24,263 nucleotides of DNA from a virus, in IMG/VR virus record IMGVR_UViG_3300020281_000126, positions 1 to 24,263 of that record. The stretch is one strand, 5' to 3'. Each line of letters opens with the position of its first letter. Positions within the stretch are counted from its first letter, which is position 1. Under the pieces are notes generated by a model that saw nothing but the letters and a program-made list of their open reading frames with translations, did not search any database and was not told the DNA's origin. The translations under genes were made by a program, and so were the position numbers. Below, piece by piece: positions 7,723 to 15,939 of this stretch.

Positions 7723-8660
7723 TATGAAGTTACTTCACTAGTAAAGTATCCTGCCATGCTATCGGGTTTAAATATAACTGTAGAACGAACATATTGATAC
7801 TTATTAACTAATAAACTTTGCATGTTTTTTATGCCTTGTTCAAAACGAGCAAAATTTAATTGATATTGTTGAATTTCTCCTCTGTATTGATACGCATATG
7901 CTGTAGCACCATCTACAATTACTGGAGCAAATCTATCGGGTATTGAAGTTGTATCACTATGTGCTGACAAACTAGATGAAAAAGTAAAATAGTCATACTT
8001 TAAAGCGTATGTTTTATTAGGAAAAGGATATAATAAATAATTATTATCTAATGTTCTAATAACGTATAGAGGAACTCCTCCGTTATCAAACTCTGCTACT
8101 TGTACATCATCTGAATGAGCAGCGGCTGTAGTTGAATTAGCACCTCTTGTTACACCTGTAAAAGTTGTAGAAGTTGTGCCTGTATATGTTACTTGTTCAT
8201 TTGCAATATGCAAAGTTCCAGAAGATGAAAATCCTGTTGTGCTATTAACTGTAATTGTTGTAGCAGAATCTGTTAGTGAACCATCTAAATTAGTAGTAGT
8301 TACATCATCTTCCTGTGATATGTATTTATCAACATACTCATTATAATTTAACATGGTAAGACTGCTACCACTTGTACCTAAATCTGTATCTTTAGCTATT
8401 CTAAATGTATTATAATCTGCATGTTTTGCATCTGTAGGCAAAGAATATCTAACTGTGCCCGGAACTAAAGTTTCTGTTTTAGCCGAATGATTAAAAGGAT
8501 AATTAAATTCTCTTTGATTAATATAACGTATGGCTTCATTAACTGCATTTTGTGCTTGTGTTTGTATGCCTCTAGCACTCGTAAAGTTACTAGAAGTAAG
8601 TTGTACTTCATTCATTCTAGATAGAACGCTATTAGTTAATGTAAGAAATGTTTCTGCCAT
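7722..8660 (-). CDS. Head-tail adaptor protein (P22 gp4-like position)
   Basis: This is a 312-residue protein starting at ATG 8660, 58 bases after the preceding gene, with no good ribosome site close to it. The N-terminal half has helices typical of neck adaptors (SVLSRMNEVQLTS, ARGIQTQAQNAVNEAIRYINQREF) followed by TLVPGTVRYSLPTDAKHADYNTF; the C-terminal half has LDNNYLLYPFPNKTYALKYDYF, RFAPVIVDGATAYAYQYRGE and a long helix. This helix, beta, helix layout and the position between coat and propeller genes match adaptors that dock onto the portal ring. The length exceeds many adaptors because residues about 133-184 are an inserted beta module shared with the next gene. Confidence 0.75.
   Translation of the reverse strand: MAETFLTLTNSVLSRMNEVQLTSSNFTSARGIQTQAQNAVNEAIRYINQREFNYPFNHSAKTETLVPGTVRYSLPTDAKHADYNTFRIAKDTDLGTSGSSLTMLNYNEYVDKYISQEDDVTTTNLDGSLTDSATTITVNSTTGFSSSGTLHIANEQVTYTGTTSTTFTGVTRGANSTTAAAHSDDVQVAEFDNGGVPLYVIRTLDNNYLLYPFPNKTYALKYDYFTFSSSLSAHSDTTSIPDRFAPVIVDGATAYAYQYRGEIQQYQLNFARFEQGIKNMQSLLVNKYQYVRSTVIFKPDSMAGYFTSEVTS
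8109..8264 (-). repeat. Shared beta module, copy in the adaptor protein
   Basis: Residues about 133-184 contain TITVNSTTGFSSSGTLHI, TYTGTTSTTFTGVTRG and STTAAAHSDD. It matches the module in the propeller gene about 860 bases downstream in more than two thirds of positions at protein level by eye, and long DNA stretches are the same. Confidence 0.85.
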
Positions 8661-8674
8661 GGTTAATTCGTATT

Positions 8675-8703
8675 AAAAGGGTGACAAGTTTCCCTGCCAC
8701 CCT
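8675..8703 (-). terminator. Intrinsic terminator after the candidate decoration gene
   Basis: On the minus strand AGGGTGGCA (8695-8703) pairs with TGTCACCCT (8678-8686), with one G-U pair and an 8-base loop, followed by TTTTAAT. The stem is GC-rich for this genome; the T run is short, so read-through into the adaptor gene is likely. Confidence 0.6.
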
Positions 8704-8718
8704 ATAAAAGTTAAGCCG

Positions 8719-9249
8719 TTAAGCTAATTGGTCTCTATCGACTTCGTCAGGCTTATCGTCTAATCCATGCCCTGCTAAATCAATAACAGTTGCATAGACT
8801 CTGAGTCTACCTGTAGCTGGAGCAGCACCTGCAATCGTACAATCAATAGTATCAGTAGTAGTGATAAATTGAGTGTAAGTTGAAGCTGCACTTCCTACAA
8901 CAGTGTTAGTTTGACCATTAGTTCCTGCCGCACAAAAACCTGTAGAGGTTATATCTGCACCATCAATAATGTCATCACCACCACCAAAGTCCATGTCAAG
9001 AGTACAACTTGAAGTAAATGCTTTCATTACTTCTGCACCTGAATTTAAGACTAAAGTGTTTGCAGGGATTTCTAACACCTGAAAGACATCTCCGTCTGAA
9101 AAGCTACCACCTGCTGCTACTAACGCATCAATATCAAGGTAAGCCTCAATATTTCTCATAACATTAGTATTCTTAGATGATGGCATAGCCACGATAGAGT
9201 CGGAAGATACACCAGTGGTATCTTTAGAAGTTAAATCATAAGTTGCCAT
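8719..9249 (-). CDS. Candidate head decoration / coat-associated protein
   Basis: This is a 176-residue acidic protein starting at ATG 9249 with a strong ribosome site (GGGAGG), 10 bases after the coat gene. It is Asp/Ala/Thr/Gly-rich with beta-type stretches (VFQVLEIPANTLVLNSGAEV, RLRVYATVIDL) and three cysteines (about 82, 107 and 137). It has no membrane segment. It lies between the coat promoter and a terminator, so it should be made in amounts similar to the coat protein, which suits a decoration or cement protein. I do not recognise a named family; the C-terminus is strongly acidic (DDKPDEVDRD). An alternative is another head-completion protein. Confidence 0.65.
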   Translation of the reverse strand: MATYDLTSKDTTGVSSDSIVAMPSSKNTNVMRNIEAYLDIDALVAAGGSFSDGDVFQVLEIPANTLVLNSGAEVMKAFTSSCTLDMDFGGGDDIIDGADITSTGFCAAGTNGQTNTVVGSAASTYTQFITTTDTIDCTIAGAAPATGRLRVYATVIDLAGHGLDDKPDEVDRDQLA

Positions 9250-9259
9250 TTATACCTCC

Positions 9260-10333
9260 CTACGCTACGTTGTATTTAGCAGTTGCGATTGCTTCAGGTC
9301 GAAGAATCTTTCTGCCATATAAATGCATTCCACGAACAATGTCCGCAAAAGAATCCGGGTCTCTATAAGACTCAGTCTTTGTAATCTGAGAAGCCGAAGC
9401 TATAGCAGATGAATGCCCTGCCACGATAACACCATAGTTACTATTTTGGTTTGCAGAACCTGAAGTTCCCGGACCTGTACCAACTGAAGGTAAGTTATTT
9501 GACATATAGATATCAAAGCCGTGAAGCTGACCAACAGCTAAACCTGACCTTAATCCACCTGACTCACCGAAGTCTGCATTGAGAAGTCTTGAGTCTTCAT
9601 CTTTGAGAACTTCAATAAATGTTGGATGTAGGACAAGCCATCTGCCATCTGAATCCACGAACTGAGTATCAAGCAATCTAGCCATTCTAGCAATAACCTG
9701 TAAAGGTGTTGCTGTAGCAGTTGCTTGTGCAGTTGCACCGCCCATTCTTGGTGCAAGTGGAATAGAGTGGTCGCCTGCACTAGAAGTTGTGATGTTGCTA
9801 AAGCTATCTTTTCTTAGCTTCATGGAAGTCAACAATTCATCAGAACCTGCTGTTGATACTGCTTTTGTGCCGCTAACGACATCATTTGCAGTTCCAGCTA
9901 AAGAACTAATTGATGCTTGCTTGAAACCAGATAAGTAACCAAGAACTTCCATATCATGTTGGTCTTTAAGTCTATATCCTGCTCTATCTGATGCAAGAGA
10001 CTCAAAGTTTACATGACTATGTGCTTCTTCGATATCATCTATTTTAAATGCAAAATAATTTGCTTTGTCAACGACAAGAGAAAAATCTTCGTCGTCGAGG
10101 TCTTGTGGTTGAATGTTTACGCCACGGGCGTATTCCTTCACGGTGATTTCTGGTTCTTTAATAATCTTAACAGTATCACCAAAGTTTGCAATTTCTCCGA
10201 AGTAATCACTATTAGTAATTGATTCAGCTACGGAAGATTTGCGGAAAGCCTGCTGAACTTTCTGGGAATAAATAATTGGACTGAAATTACCATTAGGTAG
10301 ATTCCCGTATCCAGCAGCAGTTTTAAAAGCCAT
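9260..10333 (-). CDS. Major capsid protein (HK97 fold)
   Basis: This 357-residue protein is the coat subunit. It starts ATG 10333 with a strong ribosome site (GAGGAG) after a long leader. Features typical of phage coat proteins are visible: an N-terminal arm (SPIIYSQKVQQAFRKSSVAE), an extended beta region (FGDTVKIIKEPEITVKEYARG and LVVDKANYFAFKIDDIEEAH), a helix (RAGYRLKDQHDMEVLGYLSGF), and a C-terminal domain with DGRWLVLHPTFIEVLKDEDSRL, GFDIYMSNNLP and FADIVRGMHLYGRKILRPEAIATAKYNVA. The order portal, scaffold, coat supports the call, as does its length. No protease gene is seen upstream, so assembly with a separate scaffold is expected. Confidence 0.92.
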   Translation of the reverse strand: MAFKTAAGYGNLPNGNFSPIIYSQKVQQAFRKSSVAESITNSDYFGEIANFGDTVKIIKEPEITVKEYARGVNIQPQDLDDEDFSLVVDKANYFAFKIDDIEEAHSHVNFESLASDRAGYRLKDQHDMEVLGYLSGFKQASISSLAGTANDVVSGTKAVSTAGSDELLTSMKLRKDSFSNITTSSAGDHSIPLAPRMGGATAQATATATPLQVIARMARLLDTQFVDSDGRWLVLHPTFIEVLKDEDSRLLNADFGESGGLRSGLAVGQLHGFDIYMSNNLPSVGTGPGTSGSANQNSNYGVIVAGHSSAIASASQITKTESYRDPDSFADIVRGMHLYGRKILRPEAIATAKYNVA

Positions 10334-10497
10334 AATATTTCTCCTCGGGCTATAATACTACAATTTCTGAACACATATGAAAGACCAGACGTACAGGTAT
10401 CCGAAAGGGGCTGAACAAAACTGGGTAGTTTCTCAGAGTCTAAAATCGTTTTTATGTAGGGTAAGAGTAGTCGTCCAATGAACGAGGTCTATTGTGA
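10334..10497 (-). other. Long 5' leader of the coat gene
   Basis: About 164 bases lie between the predicted coat transcript start (near 10497) and ATG 10333. There is no ORF of note in it. It ends in CCGAGGAGAAATATT before the start codon. I see no strong hairpin, but the length is unusual in a genome where most genes overlap, so it may hold stability or translation control elements. Confidence 0.45.
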
Positions 10498-10503
10498 TAC
10501 TAT

Positions 10504-10531
10504 ATTTTACCACATTTTTCTACATTTGCAA
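10504..10531 (-). promoter_or_regulatory. Coat gene promoter with extended -10
   Basis: On the minus strand TTGCAA (10526-10531), a 16-base spacer and TAAAAT (10504-10509) preceded by TGG form an extended -10 promoter. It lies directly downstream of the scaffold terminator and is oriented toward the coat gene, which has a strong ribosome site. Confidence 0.65.
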
Positions 10532-10533
10532 AG

Positions 10534-10560
10534 AAAAAAATTAAGTAGCAGGTCTACTTA
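10534..10560 (-). terminator. Intrinsic terminator at the end of the scaffold gene
   Basis: On the minus strand TAAGTAG (10554-10560) pairs with CTACTTA (10542-10548) around a five-base loop, followed by a run of seven T (10534-10540). The scaffold stop codon (10541-10543) lies at the base of the stem. The stem is AT-rich, so termination may be partial. Confidence 0.6.
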
Positions 10561-11404
10561 CGTCATAAATAAAGTCTCCTGACCTTATTGCAGACATAAT
10601 TGCATCCTCATTTTTTTCAAACTGTTGAGCTGTCATCTTAGCAACTTGCGATTCTTTAAATTGATTTGACTGCTTATCTTTAGTAGGTGCAGGACTTGCA
10701 GAAGCCCCTTTTGATACGGCTTTTGCAGCATCTTTATTACTAAAAGTTTTTTTAGTTTGCGTCATACCCATATCAGATTTATACAAATCAATCGCTCTTG
10801 CAGCAGCTTTTGCATCACTATCGTTTTCATATAGTGCCTGTTGTATAAGCTTTGGTTGAGTTTCAACCCAATCATGAAACTTTTGGTCATTTCTAATATC
10901 ATCAAAATCAGGATGAGATGACATAAGCTCTACTTCTGCTCTAGCTCTGTCTGCATATGCTTCTTTTTCAGCTATAATTTTCATGCGTTCTTCTAACGAA
11001 GAATCCAATTCTTTTGCTTTTTTAGTTGCAATAGTTTCTATAACTTGTGCAACATCAGGATACTTTGATGACCAAGCAGCCAATTCTTCTTCAGATTTAG
11101 GCATTTTAATTTCTTTATTAACTGTGCTTGCAACTTGTTCTTTTAGTTTAAGTATTTCTTTTTTATAGTCATCTTCTTTTTGTTGAGTGTATCTGCGTAA
11201 ATCGCCATATCTCTTTTTAAATGTTTTTTCTTCAGGATTTAAAGAGTCTGTTTCTTCAGCATCTTTCTTTTCTTCTTCTTCCTGTTGCAATGTCGCATCT
11301 CTTTCAGCGACTAATGTTTTTAAATTCTCTTCTTCAGAGTTATCATTACGTTTATATTTAATAGGTTTTTTTACTATTTCTTTTTTAACAGCCTGTTCAG
11401 CCAT
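10541..11404 (-). CDS. Scaffolding protein
   Basis: This is a 287-residue, highly charged, mostly helical protein. Residues about 20-115 are rich in Lys and Glu with coiled-coil patterns (KTLVAERDATLQQEEEEKKD, YTQQKEDDYKKEILKLKEQV); the middle contains VELMSSHPDFDDIRNDQKFHDWVETQPKLIQQALYE, which is common in phage scaffolds; the C-terminus is a helix-turn-helix-like basic/acidic tail with SGDFIYDVSRPAT. The start ATG 11404 has a strong ribosome site (GAGGAG). It lies between portal and coat genes as in P22-like phages. It would guide coat assembly and leave before or during packaging; a protease fusion is not seen. Confidence 0.85.
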   Translation of the reverse strand: MAEQAVKKEIVKKPIKYKRNDNSEEENLKTLVAERDATLQQEEEEKKDAEETDSLNPEEKTFKKRYGDLRRYTQQKEDDYKKEILKLKEQVASTVNKEIKMPKSEEELAAWSSKYPDVAQVIETIATKKAKELDSSLEERMKIIAEKEAYADRARAEVELMSSHPDFDDIRNDQKFHDWVETQPKLIQQALYENDSDAKAAARAIDLYKSDMGMTQTKKTFSNKDAAKAVSKGASASPAPTKDKQSNQFKESQVAKMTAQQFEKNEDAIMSAIRSGDFIYDVSRPAT

Positions 11405-11461
11405 AGTCTTCTCCTCTTTAGAGCCACCAGTTGCCTGTTAGGGGTGATGGGTAGCCAAAGT

Positions 11462-11475
11462 ACGACCTAAGTCGT
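11462..11475 (-). promoter_or_regulatory. Hairpin at the predicted 5' end of the scaffold transcript
   Basis: ACGAC-TTAG-GTCGT on the minus strand forms a five-pair stem with a four-base loop. The promoter at 11482-11510 predicts initiation at about 11475, so the stem would begin at or next to the first transcribed base. A 5'-terminal stem is a known way to slow mRNA decay. Confidence 0.4.
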
Positions 11476-11481
11476 GAAAGT

Positions 11482-11510
11482 ATTATATGTCTTTAGAAAC
11501 AAAAAGTCCA
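11482..11510 (-). promoter_or_regulatory. Sigma70-like promoter for the scaffold gene
   Basis: On the minus strand TGGACT (11505-11510), a 17-base spacer and a perfect TATAAT (11482-11487) overlap the 3' end of the upstream 714-residue gene. The predicted leader runs about 70 bases to ATG 11404. Confidence 0.6.
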
Positions 11511-13627
11511 GTAATAAAAAACTGTACAGTTCTAAAGTAGTAATTTAATCTCAGTTTTAAACCCTTTTTAAGTCCTCTGCCAAAAGAAACAAAGTCCTTA
11601 AACTCTTGATAAAATTGTGACGCAGTATCTTGTTCAACGTGTTTGCCTGCTAAGTACCTATAACCACGTCTAAATGCTTCACCATACCATTTACCATGAT
11701 ATGTTTTTTCGCACCATATCTCTGCTTTAGCTTTTTCCATTGGACTAAAGCCACCATTAGCTACACCATGTGTTGCAATAACACATTTTTCATCTTTTTC
11801 TTGTTTTTCTTCTTTCTCTTCTTTGCCAAGATTAACCCCTAATATTTTTCCGCCTGTGCCTGTTGTAATAGTAACCGGCTTAGAATCTTCATGTTTAGAT
11901 TCTATTGTAGTGCCTTGGACTGGGTCTCGTTTAACCACAGTTCTAGGCTCAGGTTCAGGTTTAGGTTTTATTGGAGCACCATAGTCTTCGTCTCTGTAGG
12001 GCGTGTATGGTTCTTCAGCTTGTTGGGCTAAAATTTGTTGAGTTTGTGTATTTACTTCTTCTCCCGGAAAAGAACCTTCATCAACTTTTTTAGATAACGC
12101 TTCATCAATACTAATTTCTTCAGGCGGAGCTTCTTTTCTTGCTTTAGCAACGTCACTTTGATAATATCGTTTAACCGCTTCGTCTATTGGTCTAGTGCCA
12201 TCAGGTCGTTCTGCATTGTTAAATAAAAATCCGGGTAAACCAAATGAACCAAGAGGTGTGTTGGCTTTAATATTACCCCCTTGTATATATAGTGCTATTT
12301 CTTCAGGTGTAGTAAACCCTGCAGCAATAGCTTGTGTTACAGCACTATCGTAACTTCTGTCCATATCTGCACGTGCCTGTGCCATACTTTGGGGTGACGT
12401 AGCATCATCTCTTGGGTCGACTTTTGGAGGTTCAACTAAAGGAGCCAGTGTTGTTGTAACTTTAGGAGCTTCAGGTGCACCATCATCTTCTTCAGGATTA
12501 ATAATATCAGTATAACTTCCTACATTAGGTGCAACAATAGGTGCATTAGGATTTGTTACTGGAGCATAAGCAAGTGTCAGAGGATTAGATGGAGGATAAG
12601 GCAGATAAGGGTAGGGGCTCATGTAACCGGGAAAAGGACCCATTCCCGGAAGGGCATTAACGCGTCGGGTGTTGTTTGTGTTTGATGTGTTAACCAAACC
12701 TTTATTTGCTTTTTTTATACCAGTATCGTAATTAATCTGTCCAGAGTTCTCCATTTCTGATAATCCCATAAGAGCTTCTCGTCTTAGTCCTTCATATGTA
12801 CCAAGTCCATGATATCGTACAACATTAGCAGGAACGACTAACTCACCTTCACTCATCAACACATGCTGGTCATCAGCTACTTCATCTGCTGTTGCTCCCG
12901 GAGGTGGGTCTTTTGGTGTACCCATAGAAGCTTCTTCATAAGCTGGCATAGGAGAACTACCAAGTCCAATAACAACAGACATGCCTTCTTTATCTGTTTT
13001 TGTTCCGCCACGTTTTGCCATCATTGGTTTTTCAGGTGGCATCATATCTAAAGCAGGAGCAGCTAAACCTTGAGCTCCTTGTGCTACAAGACTATCTGAT
13101 GTAAGAGGAGCAGGGGGAGCAGGAGAAGTAGGGGGAGTAGGAGGTTTCTGCGCCTGTTTTTTTTGACTTTGTTGCATTACAAGTTGTATTGCTTCATCTC
13201 TTGGGTCAGTTCCCGGTCCTGCCTTTGGTTTTGGAACAGGTGGGGGTGGCATTAATGTAGCAGGATTACCTGCTTTTGGTGCATTACCTTGCGGTGCAGC
13301 CTGTGCTTCTGTCATTGGGTTTGCCATTATCTCTCCTCCTCTGGCTTTTCTCTGTGGTACAATATCACTTAGTGCCTTTGAAAATGCTGTAGGGTCTAGC
13401 CCTTCAGGCACTAATAGTGCATCACCTAATTCTTCTGCTTTTTTTATAGCTTCTTTATCTTTTAATTTATAAAGTTTTCCATCTTCTCCCATACGAATAG
13501 TTGGTACTAAATACATTTTACCATCTATTTCTACATCAATGGTTCTCATGGTTTCATTATCATCAGTCATTGGTGTACTAGGGTCAAAAGCCCTTTTTAA
13601 CCAAGATGGTAATTTATCATTTGCCAT
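11483..13627 (-). CDS. Modular virion-associated protein with VVPANVV box and C-terminal CxIA domain
   Basis: This is a 714-residue protein between portal and scaffold genes. Residues 1-90 include IDVEIDGKMYLVPTIRMGEDG and EDG-rich turns, resembling small phage domains with a DGK-LVPTIR core. A Pro/Ala/Lys-rich linker follows (about 100-240) with two RGG sites. Residues 252-296 hold the box VLMSEGELVVPANVVRYHGLG followed by a helix, which I recall in several phage structural proteins of unknown function. A second Pro-rich disordered region follows. Residues 615-714 begin CVIATHGVANGGFSP and continue with a WYGEAFRRGYRYLAG helix, another domain I recall in marine phages. It overlaps the previous gene by 11 bases. 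A role as an internal or ejected head protein is inferred from position; no enzymatic motif is certain. Confidence 0.65.
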   Translation of the reverse strand: MANDKLPSWLKRAFDPSTPMTDDNETMRTIDVEIDGKMYLVPTIRMGEDGKLYKLKDKEAIKKAEELGDALLVPEGLDPTAFSKALSDIVPQRKARGGEIMANPMTEAQAAPQGNAPKAGNPATLMPPPPVPKPKAGPGTDPRDEAIQLVMQQSQKKQAQKPPTPPTSPAPPAPLTSDSLVAQGAQGLAAPALDMMPPEKPMMAKRGGTKTDKEGMSVVIGLGSSPMPAYEEASMGTPKDPPPGATADEVADDQHVLMSEGELVVPANVVRYHGLGTYEGLRREALMGLSEMENSGQINYDTGIKKANKGLVNTSNTNNTRRVNALPGMGPFPGYMSPYPYLPYPPSNPLTLAYAPVTNPNAPIVAPNVGSYTDIINPEEDDGAPEAPKVTTTLAPLVEPPKVDPRDDATSPQSMAQARADMDRSYDSAVTQAIAAGFTTPEEIALYIQGGNIKANTPLGSFGLPGFLFNNAERPDGTRPIDEAVKRYYQSDVAKARKEAPPEEISIDEALSKKVDEGSFPGEEVNTQTQQILAQQAEEPYTPYRDEDYGAPIKPKPEPEPRTVVKRDPVQGTTIESKHEDSKPVTITTGTGGKILGVNLGKEEKEEKQEKDEKCVIATHGVANGGFSPMEKAKAEIWCEKTYHGKWYGEAFRRGYRYLAGKHVEQDTASQFYQEFKDFVSFGRGLKKGLKLRLNYYFRTVQFFITGLFVSKDI

Positions 13628-13832
13628 TTGCTAATACTTCATCTCGTAGAGTCTTTAATCTTTTTAATTCTCTAATTGCACCTTGTGCCATGTGAACTTC
13701 TCTAATATCTTCTGTCTGTTCTAGCACCTTGTGCATATCTTCTATACGTGACTCCATATATATCTCTAATGAGTCCATATTCTTTTTTATATTTACAAAC
13801 GACGCTAATTTACGTGCAACATCTACTATCAT
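13617..13832 (-). CDS. Small helical protein after the portal gene
   Basis: This is a 71-residue protein whose ATG 13832 overlaps the portal stop by four bases (ATGA), with GGAG upstream inside the portal gene. It is predicted almost wholly alpha-helical and charged (SLEIYMESRIEDMHKVLEQTED and GAIRELKRLKTLRDEVLANG), with no cysteine and no membrane segment. I do not recognise a family. Small helical proteins at this place often assist head assembly, but nothing in the sequence proves that. It overlaps the next gene by 11 bases. Confidence 0.6.
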   Translation of the reverse strand: MIVDVARKLASFVNIKKNMDSLEIYMESRIEDMHKVLEQTEDIREVHMAQGAIRELKRLKTLRDEVLANGK

Positions 13833-15937
13833 TGTGCTCCGCCAAGTAACTGTTCTAATCCTTGTGCAGCTTGTGGTTCAGCTTGTGTCTTCGGTGCACT
13901 AAATCCTTGTTCACCCGGAGCAGGAGCTTGTCCAACACCTATGTTGCCTCCACCACCACCAGATGGGTCAGCAGCATTTATACCTTGTGCCCCACCTTGT
14001 TCGCCACCATCATCATCTTTAACACCACCTGCAGCTTTAATTATTTCTGCTTGTACAAAAGCTTCACGTTCGTCATTAATTAATTTTTCTGAATCAAGGT
14101 CCATAGCTGCACCTAATTCTCTTAATATAACTGGTATTTTTAAATAGGGTGCTACAGCAGGGTTGTTACCAATTTGTAATAGTTGTAGTAGTCTTTGACT
14201 TCTAACTTCATTCTTCATTAAACTTTCTGTACCACGGGCTTTAACTTCTAAATCACCACGTGCTTCAGGGTCAAAATCAAACTGCATATTAAATGCAAAT
14301 AATGCTTCTCCTAAAGGTTGTAATAAATAATCATCTAAATTTTTTACTACACTTTTTATAGATAACTGTGCCGCACCCATCAACATACTTATACCAGCTG
14401 CTGTTCTTCCTGTACCTGCTACGCCTGTTTGTCCATGTGAGTAAGATGGTATGCCTGTAGCATCATCCGCTAACACACGTGCTTTGTCAAACATCATCAT
14501 ATTCTCTTGGCTGACGTTGGGGTATTTAGTTCCGAACAGAGCTTGACCGGGTGCTCCACCTTGTCTTCTAAATACTTTGCCGGGATATACCTGTAAGTCT
14601 TGTCCCGGAACTAAATTAGTTTCATCTATTTCAAACACTAGGTTACCTGATAATACAGCATTATCAACAGCCATTCTCATAAAGCCATTCATAAGTGTTT
14701 GTGAGTCTGTCATATTTTCAGCAAGTCCTACACCAAAAAATGAATATGGATTTGTTTCATAAGGTGTAGCAAAGTAAGGTATTCTTTTTGGGCTAAAAGG
14801 ATTTATAACCATGCGTAGTATTTGATTGTTACATACCCAAATATTTACTTGTAGTGTGTCAACATCTTGTAGTTCGTTTGGTACATCAAGTCCAGCTTCT
14901 TCTGCTAAACTTTTATCTATGTTGCCCCAAAACTCTAATATTTCAAATCTGTCAACATCATACTGTGTTTCATTATCTCGTAAGTCTGTTTCCCACCATT
15001 TACGAGTATAATTATATCCCATTTCAATACACTCATTAATTGCATCTGTATTAAAATAAGGTCGTCTTTTTAAATTACGTAATTCAGAATGGCTCATCTT
15101 ATGTCGCTGTATAACATACTCAACCTCTGACATATTATTTGCATCATAGTCAGGATAAAAATTCCATATTGAAACAGCTTCAACTTTAGGAACTGTTTTA
15201 CTTTCAGGACTATACGTGCCTTCTTCGTCCCAATTAGCCAATTCTTTATCAAAAGCAAAAGGTCCCTTTAATATTCCTGTACCAAAAAGAGCCATTTCAA
15301 ATGCTACATTACGTAAATGTTTAGACGCACTTGATTCTTCTAGTTGGTCAAGTATCTTTTTTTCCATTCTTTTAGCTGCTTTTTGTGCAGGATAAAAAGT
15401 TTGGGATGTTGGTGTTTTACCAACTCCCATATTTAATTTTTCATTAATTGGTTCTAGGTCATCAGTAAATGCCCCTAAATTTTTTTCCTTATCCAATGTT
15501 TCTTTAGTTGCTCCCGGAGCTAAATCTTTTCCGTCCCCCGGAAACCCATAAACATTTTTTAATTCTTCCATAGCATTTTCAGGGTCTTTAGGGTCAAAAT
15601 GTACAGCTTCTGTAACACCATCAGGTATCCTTGTCGGGTCGACTCCTAGAGGAAATCGTTGTCCTGCAAACAATACGTCAATTATCTGTCCGTACGCTGC
15701 AAGAACTTTTGTTTTAGTTATCTTAATAAATACTTTAGACCTTTCAGTTTCAGTAAACTGCATGTCTGTGCTGTAAAGACCTCTATATTGTCTATAAGCA
15801 TTTAGCCAACGCTCTTCATCATATCGTCTTGAATCTTCAGCTGAATCAAATTTTTCTTTTACGTAAGCTGCTAATTCTTCTTTTGGAGACTTTGGTTCAA
15901 ACACCATAGCTTCAATATTTTCATCTTCTTCTGCCAT
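13829..15937 (-). CDS. Portal protein (P22-like, podovirus type)
   Basis: This 702-residue protein forms the dodecameric DNA channel at the head vertex. N-terminal residues include a charged helix and ERWLNAYRQYRGLYS; then KVLAAYGQIIDVLFAGQRFP, the wing with VEAVSIWNFYPDYDANNMSEVEYVIQ, and the stem/clip region with ETNPYSFFGVGLAENMTDSQTLMNGFMRMAVDN. The region DDATGIPSYSHGQTGVAGTGRTAAGISMLMGAAQLSIKSVVKNLDDYLLQPL is typical of large portals of P22-like and related short-tailed phages. The C-terminus is disordered and Gly/Gln/Ala-rich. It starts at ATG 15937, two bases after the terminase stop. The length is usual for P22-like portals. Confidence 0.9.
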   Translation of the reverse strand: MAEEDENIEAMVFEPKSPKEELAAYVKEKFDSAEDSRRYDEERWLNAYRQYRGLYSTDMQFTETERSKVFIKITKTKVLAAYGQIIDVLFAGQRFPLGVDPTRIPDGVTEAVHFDPKDPENAMEELKNVYGFPGDGKDLAPGATKETLDKEKNLGAFTDDLEPINEKLNMGVGKTPTSQTFYPAQKAAKRMEKKILDQLEESSASKHLRNVAFEMALFGTGILKGPFAFDKELANWDEEGTYSPESKTVPKVEAVSIWNFYPDYDANNMSEVEYVIQRHKMSHSELRNLKRRPYFNTDAINECIEMGYNYTRKWWETDLRDNETQYDVDRFEILEFWGNIDKSLAEEAGLDVPNELQDVDTLQVNIWVCNNQILRMVINPFSPKRIPYFATPYETNPYSFFGVGLAENMTDSQTLMNGFMRMAVDNAVLSGNLVFEIDETNLVPGQDLQVYPGKVFRRQGGAPGQALFGTKYPNVSQENMMMFDKARVLADDATGIPSYSHGQTGVAGTGRTAAGISMLMGAAQLSIKSVVKNLDDYLLQPLGEALFAFNMQFDFDPEARGDLEVKARGTESLMKNEVRSQRLLQLLQIGNNPAVAPYLKIPVILRELGAAMDLDSEKLINDEREAFVQAEIIKAAGGVKDDDGGEQGGAQGINAADPSGGGGGNIGVGQAPAPGEQGFSAPKTQAEPQAAQGLEQLLGGAQ

Positions 15938-15939
15938 AA

